From positions 3,594,960 through 3,658,959 of the forward strand of contig JAUPFP010000012.1 of the NCBI GenBank assembly GCA_036925085.1: a stretch of 64,000 nucleotides of DNA, in the 5' to 3' direction. The notes beneath the pieces were generated by a model. It did not search any database and was not told the DNA's origin. It saw only the letters and a program-made list of their open reading frames with translations. Below, in pieces: positions 34,202-44,300 of this stretch (its first letter is position 1; each line of letters begins with the position of its first letter). The position numbers and the translations under genes are program-made. The DNA comes from Brachycybe producta (taxonomy: Eukaryota > Arthropoda > Diplopoda > Playtdesmida > Andrognathidae).

Positions 34202-35293
34202 AGAGGGTTACAGAAGCGTCACGGACGTTTTCTTTTGACAGACGACATTGATTGCAGTGTCTGACATCAGAGGCGCCACTTGTATTGAATTAGCATAGAC
34301 ATAATGCTAATTTAAATTTCAAACATACAGTTAGGTTTGGTAGCCATTATCTGGAGACATATAAGTTTTTAAAATGTGATTAAAACTGTAATAAATATTA
34401 GATTGTTTAATGGAACAGATTAATGATTTTTCAGACTTTAAATCTCCCTTTAAATATTTTAATTAAGTATTTAAAAAGGTGTTTTTTTTTCCTATGCAAA
34501 ATCTCATAGAAGAAAAAAAGCTACATATTTGGTATCCATTATCTTATTTTTGCAAAGGAGATAATAGTAAAATAAAAAAATGTGGTGGTAGATTTATTTG
34601 TTTTCTATAAGAACAATCAAATTTCATTACCTAATTGCTTACGTTTATTTTTATATTGAAGTAAAACTCAATCAATAAGAATCTGATTCAGTCAAGGCCT
34701 GGTTAGAAAGTACGTATTTGAATTTCGTTTGAATCGAAATGAGCGCGCATGCGCAGAAGCGGTTTAACGCCGTTTGAGAAAGTTGAAAACGACGCCATTT
34801 TTCCACCGCTTCGATGGAAAATGACGTCGTTTTAAAAAGAATAACCAACCCTACATGGAAGATTTCCGATTAAGGTAAGAATTTTAAGTGCAAAGAACAA
34901 TAAAATTTAAAAAAATCTACCTTTAGCAGCGATTTTTCAGTCAAAAATGACCACACAAATCGCCGTATATAAGGTGAATGATTTCGTTTACGTTTTTGTT
35001 TTATAGTGTCTTCCCTAACTAAAATTGTTATTTTATTACGAAATTTCGCTAAATCTTTTATTTTTATATTTATTTTTTTCAAAATTTAAAAAAATTTGCT
35101 AGAAAAAAGCAAATAAAATACGTTGGTGACTTAAATCACGCTAACGGACATCCAAGATGGCGGAAAAAATTTGTCCGTTGTAGCCTCTAATACATAGCAA
35201 AAAAATTACCGTATGTCCTATATACATAATAACCAACGATGCGAGCACCATCTATGAATATGTTTAGGAATTAATCTACTTTGTAACCCTCTT
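34202..35293. mobile_element. TTAAGAGGGTTAC terminal-inverted-repeat element, 1.1 kb
   Basis: Inverted ends AAGAGGGTTACAGAAG and CTTTGTAACCCTCTT, with TTAA overlapping both ends. Interior has subterminal GTAGCC/GGCTAC-like words but no transposase frame. A Helitron-like copy abuts the right end. Confidence 0.65.
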
Positions 35294-35297
35294 AATA

Positions 35298-35581
35298 CTA
35301 GTGGGGTAACCCGTCATAAATGACGGGAGCAAAATTCACATGCAATTGTACACATGCGCGTCGTTTTTTCCTTTTTTTACTCCTTTCATTTCAATTTCAG
35401 TCACCCCCTCCCACTTTTGCCTCTCTACCCCTTTCTACACTTTCCAAAGGAAGAGTTCAACATATAGTTGACCTTGAGAAAAAAAAAAAAAAACGGTTCA
35501 TTTATTCAAATTTATATAAATTCCGACGTGCTTCAATGGTTTTGTTACTCCACACACACAAACACATACACAGACCTGGGA
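35298..35581 (-). mobile_element. Helitron-like element, copy 2
   Basis: Reverse orientation: starts CTAGTGGGGTAACCCGTCAT, hairpin with ATGACGGG, and ends CAGACCTGGGA. Without the nested MITE of copies 1 and 4. Confidence 0.7.
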
Positions 35582-35788
35582 TATTATATATATAATTTTA
35601 AATTGAAATACAAAATCAATATTTTGTCAATAGTTTTTATAGATTATATTTAAGTATTAACTCAATATTTTCAGATTATTATCTGAATAAATTGAATTCG
35701 ACATATTGTTTGTTTGCCCTTCACAGGGCTCTGTAGAACACATTTATTATTTAAATGCATTTAAATTGTCAGGTGTGTATAGTAGGTG
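35582..35788. mobile_element. TACACACCTGA foldback, right half
   Basis: TTGAAATACAAAATCAATAT through CCCTTCACAGGGCTCTGTAG to GTCAGGTGTGTA matches the right arm of 14885-15484. Confidence 0.78.
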
Positions 35789-36256
35789 TAAAGCCCGTTA
35801 TACACCATCAATTAGTTCTTAAATAAATGTATAAATTAATTTATAAATGCGACATTGCATGTGTATAACGACGTAAATGTTAAATTACTTCTTCAAAGTT
35901 GCATTAATTTAGAAGATGTTCTATTTTTCTTAAATGAACACATCTACTAGAGCGCTTTCTCAGGATCAGCATCATTCTTGTGTAATTTACAAAGCTATAT
36001 ACGATGCGCTCTGCAACATATTTAGCACACCTCTCTCCATTTCTCTTGTCTAGGTCAAAAGGTCACAATATATACTCTAAACTGTCACACTATGCACTGT
36101 TCTGCGCACATTATCTAAGTAAAAATGTTCAAATACTTTTTACATGTGTATAACCACCGATTGATACTTTTTATTTACCAAATCATTGACAAAAAGATTC
36201 ATCATTTTATTTATACAAAAATGCAAGTAAAAATTGTTGGTGTATAACGGGCTTTA
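35789..36256. mobile_element. TAAAGCCCGTTATACACC foldback MITE
   Basis: Inverted ends TAAAGCCCGTTATACACCA and TGGTGTATAACGGGCTTTA. Inserted within the last bases of a TACACACCTGA element. Confidence 0.88.
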
Positions 36257-36369
36257 GGCATACACCAATACGTGTTAGCAGTTCTATTGATGATTCCTGA
36301 CTGTAGCCTGATGTACACAAAGATTGCCAAATTGTCATTAAAATCATAAAAACAAGTAGATTTAACGAT

Positions 36370-36472
36370 AGTAGTACGATATAGCTTGTTTGTTTGCCTT
36401 CACAGGGCTCTGTAGAACACATTTATTATTTAAATGCATTTCAATTATCAGGTGTGTACTAGGCATAAGAAA
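36370..36472. mobile_element. TACACACCTGA foldback, right end
   Basis: TTGCCTTCACAGGGCTCTG to TCAGGTGTGTACTAGGCATA. About 100 bp only. Confidence 0.75.
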
Positions 36473-36699
36473 AGATCCTGCAATCGGCTTGAGCAGAAAA
36501 TAGAAATAGAAAATAAAATGTGAAAAAAAAAGTTTCGGCTACATTTCTGCTTTCTTTTGCGTTGTTACGTACGCATTTTTGGCAGATCAAATGTAATTCA
36601 GTGTAATAGAGTAGAAAAAAGTTGAAACAATTTCAGTTTTTTTTTTGTTGCTTACTTTCTGCAAAATGGAATAGAATTATTTAAATTAGATACCTTTCA

Positions 36700-36858
36700 T
36701 TGTGACCTTATACATAGTACACAGCTGATAATTTAAATGCATTTAAATAATAAATGTGTTCTAGAGTCCTGTGAAGGACAAACAAACAATATATCGAATT
36801 CAAGTTATTCAGTTAATCTGAAAATATTGAGTTAGTACTTAAATATAATATATAAACC
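36700..36858. mobile_element. TACACACCTGA foldback, left part
   Basis: TTATACATAGTACACAGCTG to TTGAGTTAGTACTTAAATAT. The element continues at 37215-37400 after a Helitron-like insertion. Confidence 0.78.
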
Positions 36859-37214
36859 CTAGTGGGGTAACCCGTCATAAATGACGGGAGCAAACTTCAC
36901 AGGCAATTGTGCGCATGCGCGTCGTTTGTTTCTTTTTTTACTTCTTTCATTTCAATTTCAGTCACCCCCTCTCCCTTTTTTCCTCCCTCCACGTTTCTCT
37001 CTCCCCCTCTACACTTTCCAACCTTTTCCCCTCACCCCCTCCTACTTTTTTTTCTCTCTCTCTCTCTCCCCCCCCCCCCTACACTTTCCAAAGGAAGAGT
37101 TCAACATATAGTTGACCTTGAGAAAAAAAACGGTTCATTTATTCAAATTTATATAAATTCCGACGTGCTTCAATGGTTTTGTTACTCCACACATACACAC
37201 ACACAGATCTGGGA
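36859..37214 (-). mobile_element. Helitron-like element, copy 3
   Basis: Reverse orientation, CTAGTGGGGTAACCCGTCAT to CAGATCTGGGA. Inserted into a TACACACCTGA-type foldback element, whose halves lie at 36700-36858 and 37215-37400. Interior pyrimidine-rich. Confidence 0.72.
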
Positions 37215-37400
37215 TATTATATATATAATTATTGACAAAATATTGATTTAATATTTCAATTTAAAATATTAATAATAAAAGTCAATTTTTAGTTGGTGTT
37301 CATGTCCTTAACTGGATTCCGTATAATTCACTTATAAACAAACACATTTAATTTGAATTCATTTAACTCATGTGTGTACAAGGTATTAGGTATAACTCAC
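37215..37400. mobile_element. TACACACCTGA foldback, continuation
   Basis: TATTGACAAAATATTGATTT through GGATTCCGTATAATTCAC to GTGTGTACAAGGTATTAGG. Confidence 0.75.
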
Positions 37401-37414
37401 CGTATAAGCCTCTG

Positions 37415-37619
37415 ACAGGCAATTAGAAAACGGGATAAACACTAGTTGGCCCCTCCCTTTTTATGACGAACGCAACTTCTAATTGGTTGGTTATGTAGTC
37501 TGACGTAAGATGCTCCGCCCTTTTCAACGTCTAACCACACAACAAACCAATTAGAAGTTGCCGGTCGTCATAAAAAGGGCGGAGCCAACTTCTGTTTACG
37601 CTGTTTTCTAATTATCTGT
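37415..37619. mobile_element. ACAGGCAATT MITE
   Basis: Ends ACAGGCAATTAGAAAACGGG and TTTTCTAATTATCTGT, with the inverted AAAAAGGGCGGAGCC core on the right and CCCCTCCCTTTTT on the left. Confidence 0.88.
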
Positions 37620-38046
37620 AGACTCTGTGGTTGGTTTTGTCGTTGATTTCTGATAAATAACGACGGATAACCAAACGTGTGTTCTTCGATTAGCCATAGT
37701 TCCTTTTTCTTGAATATTTTAATTTTTGAAACAAGTTTTTTTTTTCCCGGCTGTATTGATTTTCTCTTGTATCTCGAAACAACCGGACGTTAGATTTCCC
37801 GTCAAATCATCATTATCATCCCATTCGTTCATTCATTCATTCATGGGCTGTAACGGGTTATCTCTCTATGTATATTATAAAAGCTAGATATCGACCTTGA
37901 AATTCTAATTTCCAGTGGTTTTTCGTATAAAAAAAAGTGAAAAGAAATAAAAAGGTAGAATGAGTGAACCTACACTAACAGCTGAGTCATTAACATAAGT
38001 TTGTTGTAGTGTTTTAACCTCTTATGTCTGTTGGTTGAGAGGAGAC
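37620..38046. other. intergenic, unassigned
   Basis: Contains ATTCATTCATTC (37829-37843). No gene recognised. Confidence 0.5.
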
Positions 38047-38227
38047 ACAGGCAAGTAAAATACAGTCGTTTGCTCCGCCCCTTTTATGAGGACTGACAAC
38101 TTCTAATTGGGCACTTATGTGGGCTGACACATGCTGCGCCCTTTTCCATTTCCAATTAGTTGATATTAGGTCTGACGCTCATAAAAGGGCGGGGAAAACG
38201 ACTATCTCCCTGTGTTTACATGCCTGT
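38047..38227. mobile_element. ACAGGCAAGTAAA MITE subfamily
   Basis: Ends ACAGGCAAGTAAAATACAG and CTGTGTTTACATGCCTGT, core AAAAGGGCGGGG inverted. Confidence 0.82.
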
Positions 38228-38271
38228 GTTGAGCCCCCCTTCAACCCAGGCATATAAACACAGGGATTGTG

Positions 38272-38440
38272 ACAGGCAAGTGTAGCCAGCACTAGCTCTT
38301 CGTTTACTCCGTCCTTTTATGAGCGTCAGACTCAACTATCAACCTATTAGAAATGGATACGGGCGGGGTGTGTGACGTCAGACCATATAACAAACCGATT
38401 AGAAATTGATGACTGCTTATAAAAGGGTACACTTGCCTGT
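38272..38440. mobile_element. ACAGGCAAGTG MITE subfamily
   Basis: Ends ACAGGCAAGTGTAG and ACACTTGCCTGT. 9-bp flanks GGGATTGTG and GGGGTTGTG (8 of 9). Confidence 0.82.
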
Positions 38441-38624
38441 GGGGTTGTGTGGGAGAGGATCTTTTTTTTTTTTTTTCAATAAATAACGTACACGTTTTGT
38501 TGGCAATCCTATTATTTCTTTGAATTTTTCAATTAGTTCAAGAAAGACAAAAAAAAAATGAGGGAGTGTTCGTGAAAATTTGAAATTCTATTCAAATAAA
38601 ACGGAAAAAAATTTTTAACTTAAA

Positions 38625-38947
38625 CCTTGTTTTCACGGCGATAGTCCTATCGTGAGAGTAGCTGTCATGAAAGTTGCGATAGTTCACTCTTACGATAGCC
38701 ACTGTTTATGTCTTGAAGTAACGTGAAAGTGGTTATTTCTCTACAAGCGGTCACTAGACAACTATTTCTATCGCGACAGTACTATCAACTATCTAGTCAA
38801 ACAAGATAGTGTGATAGTGCCATCGCGACAGTGTGATAGTGACTATCATGTGGTTTTCACGATGATATAGTTCTCGCGATAGTTGCTGTCATGACAGGCA
38901 TTGACAGCAACTATCGTGACAACTATCATTGTGAAAACGGGGCTTTA
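38625..38947 (+). mobile_element. foldback MITE, GTTTTCACGGCGATAG type
   Basis: Starts CCTTGTTTTCACGGCGATAG and ends GTGAAAACGGGGCTTTA. It shares the interior ACAAGCGGTCAC and CTATCGCGACAGTACTATC with the copy at 328-740. Confidence 0.8.
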
Positions 38948-40160
38948 TTGTTCACAAAAAAAGTTTAAAAAAAATGATATTTTAAGCCTTTTATTAAAAA
39001 TTTAAAACGATGCAAATTAATTTCGAGACCGGGAAAAATCGATCCTATAGGGAAAATCCCTACTCGTGAATTCCGTTAATTTTAAGTGTCTGACGCGTGA
39101 GTGACTCTTGTATTTATTTATTTTTTTGTTTTGTTTTATTTAAAGAAACATAAAGAGGATGTTGAATTCATTTATTAAAAGGATTTGTAATTTGCATAAA
39201 TCTAGTTCCGTTGTGGGCGTATTTATTTAATGTTTAAAAAAAAAAAATTACGTCACGTTTTTGAATTGTGGGGCGGGTTTCAGTGTTAGTTTCTCATGAT
39301 CTCATTGAAGAGATATGTTAATGAGGAAAAGAAGAGAGCGGTAGAGTGTAATGGCGGCCGCGTGGTTTCTATTGGTCGGACTGGTTTTAGTCGTTCCGCC
39401 TCTTTACCATATATGGTCGTGATTTGTTTGATGACTAAAAAGGGTCTCCTACTCACTTTGGGATTCTTGTGAATGAATGAATAGAAGCCGACAAACATCA
39501 TCGTCACGTCATATGTATGTATTGTATGTCGTATTGTCTTTTTTTTAGTGGAGGCAAACAATTATTGTAAAAAAAAGACCCAACCCTTTTATATAGTTTG
39601 TGTCAACGGAAAAGTTATGTTTAATTAATTAACGAACGAACATATGACGTTCGTTATGGATTATTCTGTTCTTCAGTGAATGTGTGAGACACGCTCAACG
39701 TTGCTTATTACTTGTAATATTATATAATATATTTTAAGATTTAATTTTAATTTTCTTGAATGGAAGTTGAGCATGTGATTTTTGGATGTGTTGTTGTTGT
39801 TTATCGGTAGAGATTTATTACTAAAAAAGAAGGATTTTCTATTTTATAATTGACGGTTGTCACTCGTTTAAAGTTTTCTTGGTGTGAGTATTGTTTATAA
39901 TCAATTACCTTTTAGTTTGTATTATTACGTTCGGTAATTAATGATATCCATGATATCGATTTTAGCAGACCGCTGATTACATACGAGGTTGTTTGCAAGA
40001 CCAACCACCCTCGCCCACTTGGCGATGAGTGGTTGAGTCCGGCCACAAGTGGCGACCACCGCCTGTTTGTCAGCCGAGAGGGGTGGGGGGGGGGTTGCTA
40101 TTTTGATAAACGGCGGAACTGTTCAGAACAGTCGGCAGGTTAGGTTTAGTTAAATTAAGC
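38948..40160. other. intergenic, mostly unassigned
   Basis: AT-rich. 39340-39430 is CG-containing with AATGGCGGCCGCG, like the YY1/ATGGCGGC element often found at animal start sites, followed by a 23-codon hydrophobic frame. 39940-40083 is an open frame described separately. 40095-40165 matches the foldback at 27121. Confidence 0.45.
39940..40083 (+). other. GC-richer open frame, possible exon or repeat relic
   Basis: After ATCGATTTTAG the sequence is open in one frame and reads RPLITYEVVCKTNHPRPLGD and EWLSPATSGDHRLFVSRE before a poly-G tract. GC content is above its surroundings. No family recognised. It does not match known UTX N-terminal sequence. Confidence 0.25.
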
Positions 40161-40253
40161 TTGTTGCAGGGGGACAGATTAAAAGGAAGAACCGATGAAC
40201 GGATGAATATTTGGGGTAACTCTAAAACCTAAAGCGCTGAATGCTTATAGAAA

Positions 40254-40777
40254 TTGGATGAACTTTTTATACGCACCCTTAAACATTGTAATGAAAATGT
40301 AAAAAAGGTATGCTACTTTACTCTAGTTAGACCTGTCTTAGAATATTGTTCCCCAATTTGGAGCCCATTTAGAAATAACCTAAAACAAGAAATAGAAATG
40401 GTGCAGCGTAGGGCTGCAAGATTTGAAAAAAGGGACGGTATGCATATACTGACAGCGTATCATCTATGCTTCAAGAGCTAGAATGGGAAACATTAGCAGT
40501 CCGAAGAAATGAGCAAAGCCTCGCTCTTCTGGGACGTTTGCTGTCTGATGATAACATTACTCTGCTTAATGGTTTACTAACTAGAAATCCTCGTAACGGT
40601 AGATTTGGGCATTCAAAGACTTTCAAAGAATTAATGGCTAGGACTGATGCATATTTTTGGTCTTTTCTTCCTAATGTTGTTAGACTATGGAATTCTCTTC
40701 CTGTGAATAGTTCTTTGTTAGGACGATTTCAATTTCGTGATGATGTCTTATTTTTAAATAATGACAATCACTCATGA
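40254..40777 (+). pseudogene. LINE reverse-transcriptase C-terminal remnant
   Basis: First frame holds LVRPVLEYCSPIWSP and EIEMVQRRAARF, the conserved post-RT segment of non-LTR retrotransposons. A frameshift near 40440-40455 moves to a second frame with MLQELEWETL, RNEQSLALLGRLL and VVRLWNSLP. 5'-truncated. Followed by a short 3' UTR and an ATTGA tandem tail (40830-40848). Confidence 0.85.
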
Positions 40778-40848
40778 TTGGGAGCAATCCCCCCTGCCAC
40801 ATGGCTTTAAAGCTGATTGCAGGTGTATCTAATTGAATTGAATTGAAT
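40778..40848 (+). repeat. LINE 3' end with ATTGA tail
   Basis: Short 3' sequence after the LINE stop, ending in (ATTGA)n, the simple-repeat tail used by several LINE clades. Confidence 0.75.
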
Positions 40849-40944
40849 ATAGAAGTTTATTACAAAGTTCTAGTTGCAAGTCACATCACAGGTTGCATTA
40901 CAAGTTGAATTGCATTGGAGGTTGCTAGTGTGATAGGGGCTTTA
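40849..40944. mobile_element. CTAGCAAC-type MITE, right half
   Basis: Matches the last 95 bp of the element at 18626-19115, ending GCTAGTGTGATAGGGGCTTT. It directly follows the ATTGA tail of a LINE remnant. Confidence 0.8.
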
Positions 40945-41213
40945 GGATGAACTAAGGGATAAACGCTATTGACATGGGTGCAGCGGAACACACAAATCAT
41001 GTTTCGGTTTCGGGTTTTAAGAGTCACCCCAAATGTTCATCGGTTCATCCGGTTAATCCGTCCACCTACTTACAGTATCTAAGTGTACTGTATTTATACA
41101 CACACTGAAGAAGTTTTTGAGTTTGTTTCAGGCTCCGGTTTTTGTTGTTGTCTTTGTTGTGACGCTTCCTTTTGTTAATATTTTGTTTTTGTTTTTTCTC
41201 GTTTTTCTTAAAG

Positions 41214-41334
41214 GTCTATTCGCACCTTTCAGCAGGTGTTGTATATTGATCCTAGTTTCAGTCGCTCAAACGAGGTCCACCTGCGACTGGGGCTTATGTT
41301 TAAGGTTAATTTGGACATTGAGTCAGCACTGAAG
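41214..41334 (+). CDS. KDM6A: KDM6A exon a (TPR)
   Basis: First recognisable exon. The acceptor AG is at 41212-41213, and the first base completes a codon begun upstream, probably Trp as in vertebrate UTX. It encodes a TPR segment with [11 protein letters not shown] and [11 protein letters not shown], and ends LK before the donor GTCAGT. The next intron is phase 0. Confidence 0.93.
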
Positions 41335-44300
41335 GTCAGTCATTCTGTGTGCATCTCTTTATTTATTCCTATTATTATACAGGTACATATGTCGCATCTA
41401 TTTGGTGTAATTGTCCATTACACGAAATGTATGTTCATTTCGCGTCATGCATCAGGCCAATCTTATGTGCATTTTGCGAAATGCACGTGTTTCACAATAA
41501 ATGGACGAAAGGATGAAAGACGTGGTTACCTCTAAAACCAGAAACCAGAAACACAAAAACCTTTGAATAAACCAAGATTTGTAGAGTTAAATAGTAACTT
41601 GGGTGCAAAACATCCTAATCGTTTTTAAAAGGCTAAATCACAAAATTACTTAGAAAAATCTCCGCAAAGAGCGCTAGCGTCGTTTTTCTATTGAGCCTAT
41701 AGACTTAATGTTAAAGAAAAAATGATAATTTTTAAAAGACACACATTCGCGGCAATATGTTTATATTTTATATTTAAAGTTGTCCAATATTAAGTTTTCA
41801 AAGTGCAACGTGCACCTTAAATATATGCTGATCGGGTGATAGAATGACAAACAATTGGTTAATGCGGTTCTATTTTTAAAAAACTATTTCAAAATCGCGA
41901 ATTATGTTAAACTTTATTGAGTATGTGATCGTAAGCAAAAAATATCCATTAAAATGCTCGTAAATTACGTAAAAATAATTTTAAAAACCCCCCAATGAAA
42001 CCACAGTGAAACCAACATATTGGTGCACGTGCTGATTTTTTTTTAATTATTTTTACATATTTTTACGAGCATTTTAATGGATGTTTTTTTTTTCTTATTT
42101 GGGCGTACTCAATGGAGTTTGACCATAAGAGTTAGAAATTCGCCATTTGGAAATAATTTTTTTTAATAGAACCGCACTTACCAATTTTTTGTTATTCTAT
42201 CTCTCGATCAGCATATATTTAAGGTGCACGTTGCACTTTGAAAACTTAATATTGGACAACTTTAAATATGAAAAGTAAACATATTGCCACCGCGACTGTG
42301 TATTTTAAAAATAAGCATGTTTTTCTTTAACATTGGGTCTATGGGCTCAATAGAAAAACGATGCTGGCGCTCTTTGTGGAGATTTTTCGAAGTGATTTTG
42401 TGATGTAGTCTCTTAAATCAAGTTTATTTTTTTACATTATCTTTAGACCAATAAGGTCTAAGGTTCATCCAATTCTATAAGCATTCTATTTCGGGTTTTA
42501 GAGTTACCACCAATGTCGATCCCGTTCATCGGTTCATCTTTTTCAGCCGTCCCAGGCACATACATTTCATGTAATGGACAATTACACCAAGTGGATGGGT
42601 CATATTCAGTATACTGAAATTGTTTTTTGTTATATTTTACAATGAAGCGTTTTTTTAATAATTTAAATTTTTTATCTTAATTTAGCATTTTCAATTGGCC
42701 CAGATCGACTCTAACCCATGTACCTTTGGAAAACTGGAAAGTATGTTGATTACGTTTTTAGAAGCAGTTTTCGTCAAGAGGTTGAGGACAATTGTTGAAT
42801 TATAAAAAGAATTGAATTAGAATTTTCGAAGAAAAGAAATAGAATTTTAGAAATATCCGTGTAAGTCGAGGGCTTATTATTTGTACGGAGAACTTTACTT
42901 GTTTTGCCTAAAGACTTTGATGGTGGTGACAAGTGATTTCAAATTACCTACCATTGGTTTTTTTTTTTAAACGTGTGTCATCTTGAAAATTCTTGGTGAA
43001 ATAACTAAGGCTGTACCGAACCGATTGTTGCCAATTTACTGTTAATCGGTAAAAATCGGATCGGCAAACAAATGTTAACCGGTTTCCGATCATTAACGCA
43101 CTCAACAATTAGGTCTGCTCCCGGATAAAACGGCAGCGGTGGAGGGTCAATCACTTTATTACCAACTTCATCCCTAATTCATCTTTAAAAGAAAATTGTC
43201 GTCTTTTCATTGCTTTATAAACTGGACCATTATAATTTAACTCTTTTCCGTACGTTCTTGTGCGGAACCGCTTCTTTCTTGGCCGATGCAAGCAGTCAAA
43301 ATCGGTAGTGAAAATCGGCATGATCGGCTCGGTTAAATCGATCGGCATGCCTGTTTTTTGGTGTGTGATCGGTTCGGTATTGGCTCGGTAAAAGAAAGTG
43401 TGATCGGTACAGCCTTATGCAATACATACACAGCCTATGGAGAAATAAATACAGTAGCAACCAAAATGTAATTAGACTTTTTCGTACTTTTACGGGTAAA
43501 ATTTGAACAATTTATGTTAATATTTCATGGAAATCTTTAATGAAATCGAAAAGTTGCGTATATTTTAGAACATTTTTATGTGAACATTTTTCAATTTTGT
43601 CTTTAAAAAAATAATTATCACATATAAATTGGAACTAATAATTTAAAAAAAAATTATTATCCTCGAAATGTATGTCGAGATTGTAGCCACATAACAATAC
43701 AACTTGGAAAAATCACCACTAAGAGCGCAGGCATAGTTTTTCTATTGAGCCCATAGACCCAAAGTTAAAGAAAAAATGTTAATTTTTAAAATACACGGTT
43801 GCGGTGGCAATATGTTTATTTTTCTGATTTAAAGTTGTCCAATATTAAGTTTTCAAAGTGCAATGTGCACTTTAAATATATGCTCATCGAGTGATCCAAT
43901 GACAAAAAATTGGTAAGTGTGGTTCTATTTTTAAAAACTATTTCAAAATCGTGAATTTCTCACTTTTATGTTAAACTTCATTGCGTACGTGCTAGTAAGT
44001 AAAAACGTCCATTAAAATGCTCGTAAAAATACCTAAAATGATTTTTAAAAAACCACAACGAAGCCAACACATTGGCGCACGTGCTGGTTTTTTTCTGGTT
44101 TATAAAAATTATTTTCACGAGCATTTTAATGGGTGTTTTTTTGCTTACGAGCATATGTACTTCATGGAGTTTGGACATAAGAGTTAGAAATTCGCGATTT
44201 TGAAATAGTTGTTAACAATATAACCGCACTTGCCATTTTTTGTCATTCTACTGTAAAGTTCTAGCTTATAACTAGTGTAAACAAAATTGGAAAAAAATCA

